From: Nitrospira sp.
Lineage (GTDB): Bacteria > Nitrospirota > Nitrospiria > Nitrospirales > Nitrospiraceae
Length of the DNA: 64,000 nucleotides
Assembly (NCBI GenBank): GCA_024760545.1
Contig: CP060501.1
Coordinates: forward strand, 1,959,501 to 2,023,500
Direction: 5' to 3'
A model generated the notes under the pieces. It had not been told where the DNA came from. It ran no database searches and saw only the letters and a list, made by a program, of their open reading frames with translations. The position numbers and the translations under genes were made by a program. Positions 52,678 through 62,353 of this stretch are shown here, one piece after another; position 1 is the stretch's first letter; the number at the start of each line of letters is the position of its first letter.

Positions 52678-52830
52678 TTAATGTCGCGCCGTGATCGGCC
52701 GAGGTTCCTGATCCGCTGCTTTCCGACGACCACAATTTAGACAGGCAAATACGGTGATCGCCAGTCCGGCGTCCAAATCGACTGCTCGTTCCGGTAACAT
52801 CGCGCCATGGCATTTGTCACAAGTTTTCAT
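52678..52830 (-). CDS. Small double-CxxC zinc-ribbon protein
   Basis: A 50-aa protein below usual gene-length cut-offs: MKTCDKCHGAMLPERAVDLD, AGLAITVFACLNCGRRKAAD, QEPRPITARH. Cys4/Cys7 and Cys30/Cys33 form two CxxC knuckles, a standard zinc ribbon. It has a start codon, a stop and coding-like codons. The ribosome binding site is weak. It could be a DNA- or RNA-binding regulator or a subunit accessory. I do not know a family. Confidence 0.55.
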   Translation of the reverse strand: MKTCDKCHGAMLPERAVDLDAGLAITVFACLNCGRRKAADQEPRPITARH

Positions 52831-52975
52831 GGGCGCACTTTAACACCATAGAAAAAGGAAGCCAATACTCCTGAAGTACTGGATCACACTGACAAGAGTC
52901 CCAATGGTCACAACGTTTATGGGTCATTTGTGCATTTCCTTTCAACAGCATTTTGCTGGAGCGCCGGTGTCTGTC

Positions 52976-53004
52976 TTGACAGACTTCCACCTCTCTCATA
53001 GGAT
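52976..53004 (+). promoter_or_regulatory. Probable sigma-70 promoter
   Basis: TTGACA at 52976-52981, a 17-base spacer, then TAGGAT at 52999-53004, 26 bases before the start of the YHS-like gene. Confidence 0.5.
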
Positions 53005-53029
53005 TGTGGTGCCATTGCAGTAGACCACT

Positions 53030-53302
53030 ATGTATAGATTGATCCTTGCCGTTTTACTCCTTATCGTTCTCTATCTCCTGCTCAGACGAATGTTTCGTGG
53101 ATTCAAGAGTCCACATGAAGACGGTCGGGAAGGGTCAACCCCTCAGGCTCAAGAGCAGGAACAAGATCAGATGATTGAGGATCCAGTGTGTCATATATTC
53201 GTCCCGAAGCGGATTGCCGTGATCGAAACGATCGGTGGACGAGAATACTGCTTCTGCAGCAAAGAGTGTGCGGTGACGTTTCGGAGCCAGCGGATTGTTT
53301 AG
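53030..53302 (+). CDS. Membrane-anchored YHS/TRASH-like domain protein
   Basis: A 90-aa protein with one N-terminal helix (LILAVLLLIVLYLLLRRMF) and a C-terminal metal-binding-like module, MIEDPVCHIFVPKRIAVIETIGGREYCFCSKECAVTFRS, of the YHS/TRASH type (DPVC...YxFCSxxC). Such modules bind metals. A sigma-70-like promoter lies just upstream. It may hold or sense a metal at the membrane. Confidence 0.75.
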   Translation: MYRLILAVLLLIVLYLLLRRMFRGFKSPHEDGREGSTPQAQEQEQDQMIEDPVCHIFVPKRIAVIETIGGREYCFCSKECAVTFRSQRIV

Positions 53303-53359
53303 CAGATCCTCGGTTCCCCGGCGAAGAAATACTGTGCAAGCTGGATCGCTACAGGAGGG

Positions 53360-53671
53360 CTAGCAGCCTGAATAGGTATAGTCGGACAGCTTCTCTTCTT
53401 TGTCGAACTTGAGCGTGATCTGACATTGATTGGGAGTGAAATTGAAGAAAGGCGGCCCTGATTTTCCCCCGGCAATACGGTAGTACGTCCAGGTTTCACC
53501 GCCGAAAAATCGGGAAGCTTTGCCGTCTGGAGTGCCCCAATTCTTCTCAAACCAGCCTTTATCTTTTCCTTGAAGCTCAGCTGGTTTAAGCGATGCTTCC
53601 AAGTATGGGTTGTTGCCGCTGCAGGCCGGCACCACGAGGAAGAAAAAGAGTAACCAGGCAAATCGTTGCAT
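53360..53671 (-). CDS. Small lipoprotein
   Basis: A 103-aa lipoprotein (signal MQRFAWLLFFFLVVPACSGN; lipobox VPAC, C17). The mature part begins NNPYLEASLKPAELQGKDKGWFEKNWGTPDGKASRFFGGETWTYYRI..., a compact beta-rich domain with two further cysteines (QCQITLKF and the terminal Cys). It lies between two single genes. Function unknown. Confidence 0.7.
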   Translation of the reverse strand: MQRFAWLLFFFLVVPACSGNNPYLEASLKPAELQGKDKGWFEKNWGTPDGKASRFFGGETWTYYRIAGGKSGPPFFNFTPNQCQITLKFDKEEKLSDYTYSGC

Positions 53672-53840
53672 CGCAATATCTCCATGTATAGGGTGCGGCC
53701 AGGCAATTCAAAAAATTTTAGCTCCTGCTGGGAGGCCTGTCAAACATTCTGGTCAACATGTTGCAGCAAAGTTGCGTTCTTCATAGAATGACGGATAATG
53801 ACATAAACCGATATCTCCTCTCTAGGAAAGGGACGACGCC

Positions 53841-54488
53841 ATGAAAATCTATCTCGATACAGCCAACGTCAAGGAAATCCATGAAGCCGCGAGCCTCGGC
53901 TTGCTCGACGGCGTAACGACGAATCCTTCCCTGGTCGTCAAGGAAGGGCGCAGTTTCAGGGAAATGCTAGAAGAGGTATGCAAAATCGTGGATGGGCCGA
54001 TCAGTGCCGAAGTCGTGAGCGTGGAAGCGGATGCCATGGTGAAGGAGGGCAAGGAGCTTGCCAAGATCCATAAGAATATCGTGGTCAAGTGTCCGCTGAT
54101 TCCGGAAGGACTGAAAGCCACGAAGCGGCTGGCAGCTGAGGGAATTCGAGTAAACGTGACACTCTGTTTTTCACCCACACAGGCGCTACTGGCAGCCAAA
54201 GCCGGTGCCTGGTGTGTGTCTCCGTTTATAGGACGGCTCGATGATATCAGCTCAAACGGGATGGAACTCATTCGACAGATTCTGGCGATCTATAAGAACT
54301 ATGACTACAAGACCCTTGTGTTGGTCGCGAGTGTCCGCCATCCGCAACACGTGGTCGAAGCGGCGTTGGCCGGCGGTCACATTTGCACGATGCCCTACAA
54401 CATATTTCAGGCGCTCTTCAAACACCCACTGACCGATGCAGGCTTGAAAAAGTTCCTCGATGACTGGAAGGCCAAAGGCCAGCAGTAG
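53841..54488 (+). CDS. Fructose-6-phosphate aldolase / short transaldolase
   Basis: A 215-aa transaldolase-family enzyme of the short (TalC/MipB/FSA) type. [36 protein letters not shown] at the start, [55 protein letters not shown] with the Schiff-base Lys in VVKCP, and [47 protein letters not shown]. It would act in the pentose phosphate pathway as transaldolase or as an aldolase; the sequence does not separate these. Confidence 0.9.
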   Translation: MKIYLDTANVKEIHEAASLGLLDGVTTNPSLVVKEGRSFREMLEEVCKIVDGPISAEVVSVEADAMVKEGKELAKIHKNIVVKCPLIPEGLKATKRLAAEGIRVNVTLCFSPTQALLAAKAGAWCVSPFIGRLDDISSNGMELIRQILAIYKNYDYKTLVLVASVRHPQHVVEAALAGGHICTMPYNIFQALFKHPLTDAGLKKFLDDWKAKGQQ

Positions 54489-54560
54489 GACTCCTGGAAA
54501 TCGGCATTGAGCATCGGTGGGGAAGGACGAGTTTCCACTCCGTGAGGTCGGAACGTAACC

Positions 54561-55247
54561 TCACGCACACTCTATTGCTTTCCTGGCCTTTCGGAATACC
54601 GCGTGGAACATGGGGCGAGTTAATTTTCCCGTAAACGTATTCTGCTGGCTGGGGTGATAGGAACCGAGCAGTGTGACGCCCCAGGGAAGCTGGTACGTGA
54701 CACCATGTCCGAACTTGGGGGCCGGCACCGGGATGGTGCGCTCCTGCGTCCGGCAGGTCTTAAGGTAATGATCGAAGGCAATCTTTCCCAGAGCAATCAC
54801 TACGCGGTGGTTCTTCAGAAGACGAATTTCCAATCCCAGGAATCGGCTGCAGCGTTCAAACTCGTCCGGCCCAGGCTTATTCTCCGGCGGTGCGCAACGT
54901 ACTGTCGCTCCGATGTAGCAATCCGTCAACGATAAGCCGTCGTCTCGGTGCGTCGAAGAAGGTTGGTTGGCAAATCCATACCGGTACAGCGCGTCATACA
55001 GCCAATCTCCACTCCGATCCCCGGTGAAGACTCGCCCCGTCCGATTCCCCCCATGTGCCGCAGGAGCGAGCCCTAGCACATAGAGCCGCGCTTTGGGATC
55101 ACCGAAGCCGGGAACCGGCCGGCCCCAATAGGCCCAGTCACGGTACTGCTTCCGTTTCTGTTGTGCGATCATCTGTCGATACGTGACTAACCGAGGACAG
55201 GCCGTACAGTCGCTGATAGCCTCGTTCAAGACGGCCAAGGTTCGCAT
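54561..55247 (-). CDS. Uracil-DNA glycosylase, family 5 (UdgB-like)
   Basis: A 228-aa DNA repair enzyme of the UDG superfamily. The catalytic GLAPAAHGGNRTGRVFTGDRSGDWLYDALYRYGFA segment (GLAPA..GANRTGR type) and GSYHPSQQNTFTGKLT (HPS) are the two active-site motifs. Cysteines (CTACPRL, CAPP, CSRF) fit the [4Fe-4S] cluster of families 4 and 5. It removes uracil and probably hypoxanthine or xanthine from DNA. Confidence 0.88.
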   Translation of the reverse strand: MRTLAVLNEAISDCTACPRLVTYRQMIAQQKRKQYRDWAYWGRPVPGFGDPKARLYVLGLAPAAHGGNRTGRVFTGDRSGDWLYDALYRYGFANQPSSTHRDDGLSLTDCYIGATVRCAPPENKPGPDEFERCSRFLGLEIRLLKNHRVVIALGKIAFDHYLKTCRTQERTIPVPAPKFGHGVTYQLPWGVTLLGSYHPSQQNTFTGKLTRPMFHAVFRKARKAIECA

Positions 55248-55369
55248 ATGGGGCGCAGTGTAACACGAACAAGATCCCTATTCTGCTTGCCGGTAATTCT
55301 GCGAGCTGTTAGCATAACCTCGCGTTTCTTGAGGGCTGCAGCCGACTTTGCAAAAAAGGAGTCTGGTGC

Positions 55370-56419
55370 ATGATCACCCGTGGTATGCGAACCTGGTTTT
55401 GTGCAATTGGAATCGCGTTCTCTCTACTGTTGATGCACGTATCAGCACCGGCTGCGTCCGATACAACCGACAATAACGGACAGAAATCCGAGACTGAGAA
55501 AGATCTTCTCGTCCCCGACTTACTGGATCTGCAGCCCGAACCAGAAGACCGGCTGGTCATTTTGCCTGAAATCAAACGAGAGGGAGAGCGGTTCTTTTTG
55601 AGCTCATTCAAACTACCCGACAAGATCACATTTGCGGGAGTGCCGGTTCCTTTGGACAACTGGCAAGTGAGAGAGCGGATCGAATACGAGTTCTACCAAT
55701 TTTTGGAAGATCAAGGTGAAAGCATCATTCTCGCCAAACGTACCGGACGTTGCTTCCCTCCCGCAGAAAAACAGCTGGCAGAAACCGGTCTGCCGGATGA
55801 TCTCAAGTATATGTTGTTGGTCGAAAGCAAATGCATCTCAGCCGCTTACTCGAAAGCCAAAGCCTCCGGCCCCTGGCAGTTCATCCCCTCTACAGGTCGC
55901 CGATATCGGCTCAAGAGCGACGCGGTTCGGGACGAACGTCGGAATCTCGAAATGTCGACTGAGGCGGCTGTCAAATATCTGAAGTATCTCAAAGAGTTCC
56001 AGGATAACGACTGGTTCTTGGCGATGGCCTCCTACAATGCCGGCGAGGAACGCGTCCGCAAACTGCTCAAGGAGCAAAAAATTTCCGACTATTGGAAGAT
56101 GCACGGCCCGCGCGAGACCATGCGCTATGTGCCTCGTATCATTGCCGCAAAAGAAATCTACTCTCAGCCTGAGAAATACCTGGGACTGACCAAGAAGGAC
56201 CTGTACATGCCGCTCGAGACAGAAACTATCACGGTAAACGTGAAAGAATCTCAGCGTGCATTAACCTCGATCGCCGAGGAATTCGGCACCTATCTTCTCG
56301 AGCTCAAGATGTTGAACCCGGAATTCAAGAAAGATGTGCTCCCTCACGGCACCTATCAAATCCGAGTGCCCCGGCAGACCTGTCCCAGTCGGTGCTTCAA
56401 ACAGGAAAAGACTCCATAG
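55370..56419 (+). CDS. Exported lytic transglycosylase (MltD-like)
   Basis: A 349-aa murein-cleaving enzyme. Signal peptide (GIAFSLLLMHVSAPAASD), then the SLT fold with catalytic Glu152 in MLLVESKCISAAYSKAKASGPWQFIPSTGRRYRL and MASYNAGEERVRKLL. The end (TITVNVKESQRALTSIAEEFGTYLLELKMLNPEFKKDVLPHGTYQIRVP) is like a LysM peptidoglycan-binding module. It precedes glycerate kinase, whose start is close to or overlaps its stop. Confidence 0.88.
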   Translation: MITRGMRTWFCAIGIAFSLLLMHVSAPAASDTTDNNGQKSETEKDLLVPDLLDLQPEPEDRLVILPEIKREGERFFLSSFKLPDKITFAGVPVPLDNWQVRERIEYEFYQFLEDQGESIILAKRTGRCFPPAEKQLAETGLPDDLKYMLLVESKCISAAYSKAKASGPWQFIPSTGRRYRLKSDAVRDERRNLEMSTEAAVKYLKYLKEFQDNDWFLAMASYNAGEERVRKLLKEQKISDYWKMHGPRETMRYVPRIIAAKEIYSQPEKYLGLTKKDLYMPLETETITVNVKESQRALTSIAEEFGTYLLELKMLNPEFKKDVLPHGTYQIRVPRQTCPSRCFKQEKTP

Positions 56420-56430
56420 CATTCACACCC

Positions 56431-57768
56431 ATGCGGCTTTGCCTTCCTCCCTCTCCTGCCCGACCACTCCTTCAGAAGTTGATGGCGGCTGGGCTTAAGG
56501 CGGCCGATCCTTACCACACCTTGCTCAACAGCGTCTCAGTTGATGGACACGTACTGCGAGTCGGGCGTCGGACCTATGACCTCTCACGCGTGAACCGAGT
56601 GATCGCAGTTGGCGCCGGCAAGGCTTCGGCCAGGATGGCCCAGGCATTGGAACAGGCTCTTGGAGCAAGAGTGGATGATGGGCTGGTTGTCGTCAAGACA
56701 GGTCACAAACTCCCAACAAAGCGGATCGCGGTTCTTGAGGCCGGCCATCCGATTCCCGATCAGGCGGGTCTTCATGCCACGAAGCGGCTCCTGGGCCTGA
56801 TCCATGATCTTACGCCTCGTGATCTCCTGTTCGTTCTGCTGTCGGGAGGGGCATCAAGCCTGCTCCCGGCCCCCGTTCCTGGCGTCACTCTTAACGATAA
56901 GCAACGCACCACGCGATTGCTGCTGCGGAGCGGTGCAACGATCAACGAGATCAATGTCGTCAGAAAGCATCTTTCACGGACCAAAGGGGGTGGGCTGGCC
57001 GCTTCCACCCGGGCGAGGATTGTCACGCTCATCCTTTCTGACGTCATTGGGGATGATCTCGGTTCGATCGGTTCCGGCCCCACCGTAGCTGATCCGTCCA
57101 CATTTGCCGAGGCCATAGGCGTCTTGCAACGGTATAAAATGTGGCATGCCGTACCAACAGCCGTCCGGCACCACTTGCAGCAAGGAAAGAAGGGGACCGT
57201 CGCTGAGACCATGAAGCCTGGTTCACGACGCTTGCGCTCCGTGCATCATCACTTCATCGGCAATAACCGGATGATGCTCGAAGCCGTCATAAGCACCGCA
57301 AGAAGGGCTGGTCTCACCGCTAAGCTGCTTCCTGCCGCGATCACAGGTGAAGCACGGACGGCCGTGAAGCAGTTGACTGACCTGGTCAGCACAATTGCTG
57401 CGGGGAAAGGCCTCTTGCGGCGGCCATGCTGCGTGGTAGCCGGAGGTGAGACCACAGTGACGGTCACGGGCAGCGGGAGGGGCGGGAGAGCCCAGGAATT
57501 CGCCACGGCTGCCGCACTGGAGGTCGCTGGCCTTCCACACACATGGGTCGTGGCATTAGGCACCGATGGAACCGACGGGCCGACCGATGCGGCCGGCGGG
57601 ATCGTCAACGGAGAAACGGTTTTATCGGCCATGCGAGTCGGTGTGAATCTCCGTTCGGCATTGAAACGACATGATACCTATCCTGCCTTGAAAACCCTCC
57701 GCTGTCATATCCATACCGGTCCCACTGGGACGAACGTCAATGACCTTTACCTCCTCCTTCTTCTCTAG
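56431..57768 (+). CDS. Glycerate 2-kinase (MOFRL family)
   Basis: About 445 aa. DUF4147/MOFRL family glycerate kinase that makes 2-phosphoglycerate. Conserved blocks are VIAVGAGKASARMAQALE, VLLSGGASSLLPAPVPGVTLNDK, INEINVVRKHLSRTKGGGLA, LSDVIGDDLGSIGSGPTVADPSTF, and GTDGTDGPTDAAGGIVNG. The ATG at 56431 is preferred, but a GTG at 56392 gives 13 more residues and overlaps the transglycosylase end. It is followed after 15 bases by the PEP-synthase-like gene, so both probably share a transcript. Confidence 0.88.
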   Translation: MRLCLPPSPARPLLQKLMAAGLKAADPYHTLLNSVSVDGHVLRVGRRTYDLSRVNRVIAVGAGKASARMAQALEQALGARVDDGLVVVKTGHKLPTKRIAVLEAGHPIPDQAGLHATKRLLGLIHDLTPRDLLFVLLSGGASSLLPAPVPGVTLNDKQRTTRLLLRSGATINEINVVRKHLSRTKGGGLAASTRARIVTLILSDVIGDDLGSIGSGPTVADPSTFAEAIGVLQRYKMWHAVPTAVRHHLQQGKKGTVAETMKPGSRRLRSVHHHFIGNNRMMLEAVISTARRAGLTAKLLPAAITGEARTAVKQLTDLVSTIAAGKGLLRRPCCVVAGGETTVTVTGSGRGGRAQEFATAAALEVAGLPHTWVVALGTDGTDGPTDAAGGIVNGETVLSAMRVGVNLRSALKRHDTYPALKTLRCHIHTGPTGTNVNDLYLLLLL

Positions 57769-57783
57769 TTACTATCGCACCCC

Positions 57784-60429
57784 ATGACACGTCCCTTCAT
57801 CCTTCCGCTGTCCGAGTGTAACGATCTCGATCTCACAGGTGGAAAGGCCGTTGGGCTCCGTCAGCTCATCGCGACCGGCTTTTCAGTCCCTCAAGGATTT
57901 TGCATCACGACGGAGGCATACGCACAGAGCCTCCGCGCGTCAGGCTTCATAGATACAGAAGAGTGGCAGAAGGTCTGCGCCTTGTCGGAACATGAACAAT
58001 CATCGGCGTTGGCCGGCTGCCGAAACCGTATCAAACAGGCAGAGACGTCCCACCTTGGCGCTCCATGGCTGACAGCCATCCAGGCTCTTGGCCGGCCATC
58101 GAATGCACGCTGGGCCGTCCGGTCGTCGGCCACGAATGAGGACTCGGGACAGACCAGTTTCGCCGGACTCTATCGCACTCACCTCGGCGTCGCTCCTTCA
58201 GAAATTGATGCCGCGCTCAAGGACCTTTGGGCCTCGGTTTGGGAAGAACGCGTGGTGAGTTACATGGCTCGGCAGAACCACCAAACCGCTCCAAGAATGG
58301 CCGTGGTCATTCAACCAATGATCGAGGCACAGACGGGCGGCGTGGCCTATTCCATTCACCCCGTGACAGGACGAACCAATCAGGTGACGATTAACGCTGT
58401 TCCCGGGCTCGCGGCGCCGCTGGTCGACGGCACAGCCGCGCCGGACCAGTATGTGGTAGAGATGACCGACGAAGGGCAACCGGTTCGGATTCGCCGACGC
58501 ATCCTAGCTCGTAAGTCTGAGCGGTTGTTGATTTCGAGTGATGGATTGCGCACCGAACCTCTCGACGACGCCAGCCAAACGCGATCGTCGCTGGCAGAAG
58601 CTCAACTGTTTTCCCTCGCACAGGCAGCCAAGCAAATAGAAAAGGTGTTCGGACACCCAATGGACCTCGAATGGGCATTCGATGCCCGTCAATTATGGCT
58701 CCTCCAAGCCCGACCAATTACCACCGTCCGGCCCTCATCCGATCTCACCAATGATGACTGCGAATGGTCGCGCACCAACTTCAAAGAGACACTGCCTGAA
58801 CTGCCGAGTCCGTTGAGCCTCTCGTTTCTTGAGCGATTCATGGACGCGTATATCGTCGCTCATTATCGAAGACTCGGATGCCGCGTCCCTCATGGACTCA
58901 CGTCCGTCCGTGTGCTGAACGGGCGCCCGTACTTGAATGTTACGCTCTTCCATATTTTGGTGGCGCAGCTTCGTGGAGACCCTTCACTGAACACCGAACA
59001 GATGGGCGGTGAACCGCTGCAAACCTTGCCACAGGTGCAGCCGCTCAAAGGGCTGGCCTTTGTTCGGGCAGGATTCATGATGTGGGCGGAGATGCAGCGA
59101 GTCGAACGGTCAGGCCCGCGATTGTTCGAAGAAATGAAAGCGCTGGCCGCAACGTATCGTTATGATCGTATTCTACATCTTTCCATGGAGGAACTCGTCC
59201 CTCAACTCGACAAGCTCGGTCCTTGGCTTGAGGGCCGTGAAGTGACATTCGGCATCGCGGGAGGGGTTGGGCAGTGCTTACAGATTTTCAGCCAACTCCT
59301 GCCTCGCTGGCTCGGCCCGGACTGGCGAGGCTTGTTGAACGCCGCTCTCCAAGGACAAGGGACTGTGATCAGCGCGCAGCAGATCGTGCGCCTCGCTGAG
59401 CTCGTGGACATCGCCCGAGAGGAGCCGCTAACCGGAGCATTTCTCACATCGGAATCATGGGAACCTTCGAAATTTCGATCGGCTCTCGCCGACACCAAGT
59501 TTCTGCATGTTTTCGACTCGTATTTGGAGAACTATGGCCATCGGGGAGTCGGCGAATCGGACGTCATGTCCCCCCGTCTCGCCGATAACCCGGAATCAAT
59601 TCTCGCTATTCTGCGTGTCCAGCTGATCTCCGGCTGTCCTTCACGGGAAACCATTCTCTCGCGTCAGGAGAAGACGAGAGCCGCTGCGCTGGCTCAAATC
59701 AAACACCGACTCGGCTGGCGCCTCGATCGATGGGCCGTCTTCTTGTGGTGTTATCGCAGACTGTGTCGTTTTTTCGCGCTACGTGAAGCCAATCGACACC
59801 ATCTGATGTATTACTCAATGGCGATCCGCACCCTCTTGCTGCGTCTCGGGGAACTTTTGGTGGCGCGCGGACAGCTCGACCAGCGTGACGACATCTTTTT
59901 TTTGACCATCAACGATCGGACTGACCTTCTGACCGGCAGCACGAGAGACTGGAACAGCGTGATCCGCGCACGGAGAGCTGAACGGGAGCATAACGCAACG
60001 GTCGGGGTCCCTGACACCATCCATGACTGGGCATCCGTGAACGAATCAAGTGTCACATCCGGTCAGCTTGACGGCTCCGGAATGATGTCGGGCATGCCGA
60101 TCAGCACAGGATCCGTAACAGGTCTGGTTCGGATCATCCGCTCGCCGACGGATTGGGGCAAAGTGATGCCTGGCGAGGTTCTGGTGGTTCCGGTGATCGA
60201 TCCGGGCATGGCGCCGCTCTTTGGCATTGCGGGAGGGTTGATCGCGGAAATGGGCGGCACCCTGTCTCACGGAGCCATCATCGCTCGCGAATATGGGTTG
60301 CCAACCATAGCGAATGTCGAGGGTGCGATGGGGTATCTTTCGGATGGCCAATGCGTCATGGTCGATGCCGACTCAGGAACCATTTGCATCCTGCCATCGC
60401 CAGATGTTGGAGCGACTAGATCCAATTGA
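57784..60429 (+). CDS. PEP-synthase-like / rifampicin-phosphotransferase-like protein
   Basis: An 881-aa enzyme. The N-terminal third is an ATP-binding PPDK domain (LDLTGGKAVGLRQLIATGFSVPQGFCITTEAY, WAVRSSATNEDSGQTSFAGLYRTHLGV, LEWAFDARQLWLLQARPI). A long middle region (about 330-755) is unlike the PEP/pyruvate barrel of true PEP synthase. The C-terminal mobile domain has phospho-His829 in GGTLSHGAIIAREYGLPTIA. This ATP-X-His order and length match rifampicin phosphotransferase and its relatives. The middle domain should carry the acceptor site, so the substrate is open; it need not be an antibiotic. It follows glycerate kinase. Confidence 0.85.
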   Translation: MTRPFILPLSECNDLDLTGGKAVGLRQLIATGFSVPQGFCITTEAYAQSLRASGFIDTEEWQKVCALSEHEQSSALAGCRNRIKQAETSHLGAPWLTAIQALGRPSNARWAVRSSATNEDSGQTSFAGLYRTHLGVAPSEIDAALKDLWASVWEERVVSYMARQNHQTAPRMAVVIQPMIEAQTGGVAYSIHPVTGRTNQVTINAVPGLAAPLVDGTAAPDQYVVEMTDEGQPVRIRRRILARKSERLLISSDGLRTEPLDDASQTRSSLAEAQLFSLAQAAKQIEKVFGHPMDLEWAFDARQLWLLQARPITTVRPSSDLTNDDCEWSRTNFKETLPELPSPLSLSFLERFMDAYIVAHYRRLGCRVPHGLTSVRVLNGRPYLNVTLFHILVAQLRGDPSLNTEQMGGEPLQTLPQVQPLKGLAFVRAGFMMWAEMQRVERSGPRLFEEMKALAATYRYDRILHLSMEELVPQLDKLGPWLEGREVTFGIAGGVGQCLQIFSQLLPRWLGPDWRGLLNAALQGQGTVISAQQIVRLAELVDIAREEPLTGAFLTSESWEPSKFRSALADTKFLHVFDSYLENYGHRGVGESDVMSPRLADNPESILAILRVQLISGCPSRETILSRQEKTRAAALAQIKHRLGWRLDRWAVFLWCYRRLCRFFALREANRHHLMYYSMAIRTLLLRLGELLVARGQLDQRDDIFFLTINDRTDLLTGSTRDWNSVIRARRAEREHNATVGVPDTIHDWASVNESSVTSGQLDGSGMMSGMPISTGSVTGLVRIIRSPTDWGKVMPGEVLVVPVIDPGMAPLFGIAGGLIAEMGGTLSHGAIIAREYGLPTIANVEGAMGYLSDGQCVMVDADSGTICILPSPDVGATRSN

Positions 60430-60552
60430 TTGGGGCCTTCTGCTCCTTGACCTTTTTCAATTCCTTGCGTAGTCTGCCGCCAATTCTCGTCTTTTGACAC
60501 TATATGCAGGAGTTCAGTTCATTGGGTTTCCTGTTTTCAGGGGTATCATCCG

Positions 60553-61911
60553 ATGACTGAAATGATCCCTCTTTTTACCAGCTTTGGGGCGGGACTACTG
60601 TTGGGCGGCCTGCTGGTAGGACTCTGGGTTACCGGCCGCTTACGCGCCCAGTCCCAAAGAGCGGAAGCAACCGTCGATGAATTGCGAACGCAGCTGGACG
60701 TGGAACGGACTGCTACCGCTTCCGTCCATGAAACACTGTCCGAGGCTCAGCATGCCCGGGTCACGGCCGAAACTCGCCTGGAAGAAGCGGCACGACAACT
60801 CACGGAGCAAAAATCCCTGATCGACCGTACACGTCAGGAACTTGTGGAATCATTTCAGGCCCTCTCCGGCGAAGCCTTGAAACAGAACAACGAAGCGTTC
60901 TTGAAGCTTGCCGCCGTTTCGTTTGAAACCCTTCACGTCAGAGCCGACGGAGACCTAGCGCAGCGACAACAAGCGATCGACGCCTTGGTTCGGCCGCTCC
61001 AAGAATCGCTTCAACGCTATGACGAGCAGCTGCGTCTGCTCGAACAATCGCGCCAGTCGGCCTACGGCGGATTGGATCTCCATCTGAAATTACTCGCGGA
61101 ATCACAGCAACGGTTGCAGCAGGAGACCGGGAACCTCGTCAAGGCCTTGCGGGCTCCGACTATACGGGGCCAATGGGGCGAACTGACGTTGAAACGAGTG
61201 GCCGAGCTCGCTGGGATGGTTGAGCACTGCGATTTCGTCGAGCAACACTCCGTGAGCGGCGATGACGGCCGTTTCCGGCCGGATATGGTCGTTCGGCTGC
61301 CGGGAGGGCGACAGATCATCGTGGACGCCAAAACCGTCCTGTCGGCCTACCTCGATGCCCATGAAGCGCAGAACGAGACCCAACAGGCCGAAGCCTTGCG
61401 CCGCCATGCCGCTCAGGTCAAGAGCCGTATGGACGAACTGTCGCTAAAAGCCTATTGGACGCAGTTCGAGCATGCGCCGGAATTTGTCGTGTTGTTCCTG
61501 CCTGGTGAACAGTTCCTCGGAGCCGCATTGGATCAGGACCCTCGCCTGATTGAAGAGGGGTTTGCGCGCGGTATTGTGTTGGCCACGCCCGCGACGCTGA
61601 TCGCCTTGCTTCGTGCGGTCGCGTATGGATGGCGGCAAGAACAACTGAACGCCCATGCGGAGGAAGCCGGCCGGCTGGGCAAAGAATTGTACGAGCGCAT
61701 GGCGGTGCTGACGGAACATATGAACGATGTAGGACAAGCCCTCGGCAAGAGCGTGTCGGCGTATAACCGCGCCGTCGGTTCCCTTGAGACACGGATTCTC
61801 CCGGCTGCGCGGCGATTCAAAGAATTGGGAGTGTCGTCAGAGAAGGACATCCCGGTCCTTGAGCCGACGGCGGTCGTTCCACGCAAGAGCTTGCTGTTTG
61901 ATATTGAATGA
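60553..61911 (+). CDS. rmuC: DNA recombination protein RmuC
   Basis: A 452-aa protein with one N-terminal helix (LFTSFGAGLLLGGLLVGLWV), a long coiled coil (about 30-190) and the RmuC nuclease-like core: GQWGELTLKRVAELAGMVEHCDFVEQHSV...RPDMVVRLPGGRQIIVDAKTVLSAYLDA...HEAQNETQ. RmuC limits inversions and is linked with recombination/repair. It ends 11 bases before the MazG-like gene. Confidence 0.92.
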   Translation: MTEMIPLFTSFGAGLLLGGLLVGLWVTGRLRAQSQRAEATVDELRTQLDVERTATASVHETLSEAQHARVTAETRLEEAARQLTEQKSLIDRTRQELVESFQALSGEALKQNNEAFLKLAAVSFETLHVRADGDLAQRQQAIDALVRPLQESLQRYDEQLRLLEQSRQSAYGGLDLHLKLLAESQQRLQQETGNLVKALRAPTIRGQWGELTLKRVAELAGMVEHCDFVEQHSVSGDDGRFRPDMVVRLPGGRQIIVDAKTVLSAYLDAHEAQNETQQAEALRRHAAQVKSRMDELSLKAYWTQFEHAPEFVVLFLPGEQFLGAALDQDPRLIEEGFARGIVLATPATLIALLRAVAYGWRQEQLNAHAEEAGRLGKELYERMAVLTEHMNDVGQALGKSVSAYNRAVGSLETRILPAARRFKELGVSSEKDIPVLEPTAVVPRKSLLFDIE

Positions 61912-61921
61912 AGGAGCAAGC

Positions 61922-62353
61922 ATGACTGACCAACAGGCCATGGTTGAAGCATTTCATAGCAAGTTCGAGATTTTGGTACGGACGATCCCGACCGATCTGA
62001 ATGAAGACACCAAACAACTTCGTGTCCGTCTTATTCAGGAAGAGTTCGATGAGTTGAAAGAAGCGATGGCCACCGGAAATCTCGCCGCCGTGGCGAAAGA
62101 AATGGCGGACCTCCTTTATGTCACCTATGGAACCGCGGTTTCCTATGGAATCGATATGGAACCGGTGTTCCAGGAGGTGCATCGATCGAACCTCAGCAAA
62201 GTTGGCGGTTACAAGCGGGCTGATGGAAAATGGGTGAAACCTCCCACCTACTCGCCAGCCGACATCGAATCGATTGTGGAGACTCAACGGGAGCGCCTGC
62301 TGGCGAGACAGATATCTGCTCATGACGCCGCCGGTTCTCCTCGAAATTCATGA
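61922..62353 (+). CDS. MazG-like nucleotide pyrophosphohydrolase
   Basis: A 143-aa all-alpha NTP pyrophosphatase-like protein. RLIQEEFDELKEAMATGNLAAVAKEMADLLYVTYGTAVSYGID has the EExxE...ExxD metal-binding pattern of the MazG/HisE superfamily. The C-terminal part (SKVGGYKRADGKWVKPPTYSPADI) is typical of a phage-like subgroup. AAGGAG lies before the ATG. It overlaps the next gene by 4 bases. Confidence 0.82.
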   Translation: MTDQQAMVEAFHSKFEILVRTIPTDLNEDTKQLRVRLIQEEFDELKEAMATGNLAAVAKEMADLLYVTYGTAVSYGIDMEPVFQEVHRSNLSKVGGYKRADGKWVKPPTYSPADIESIVETQRERLLARQISAHDAAGSPRNS

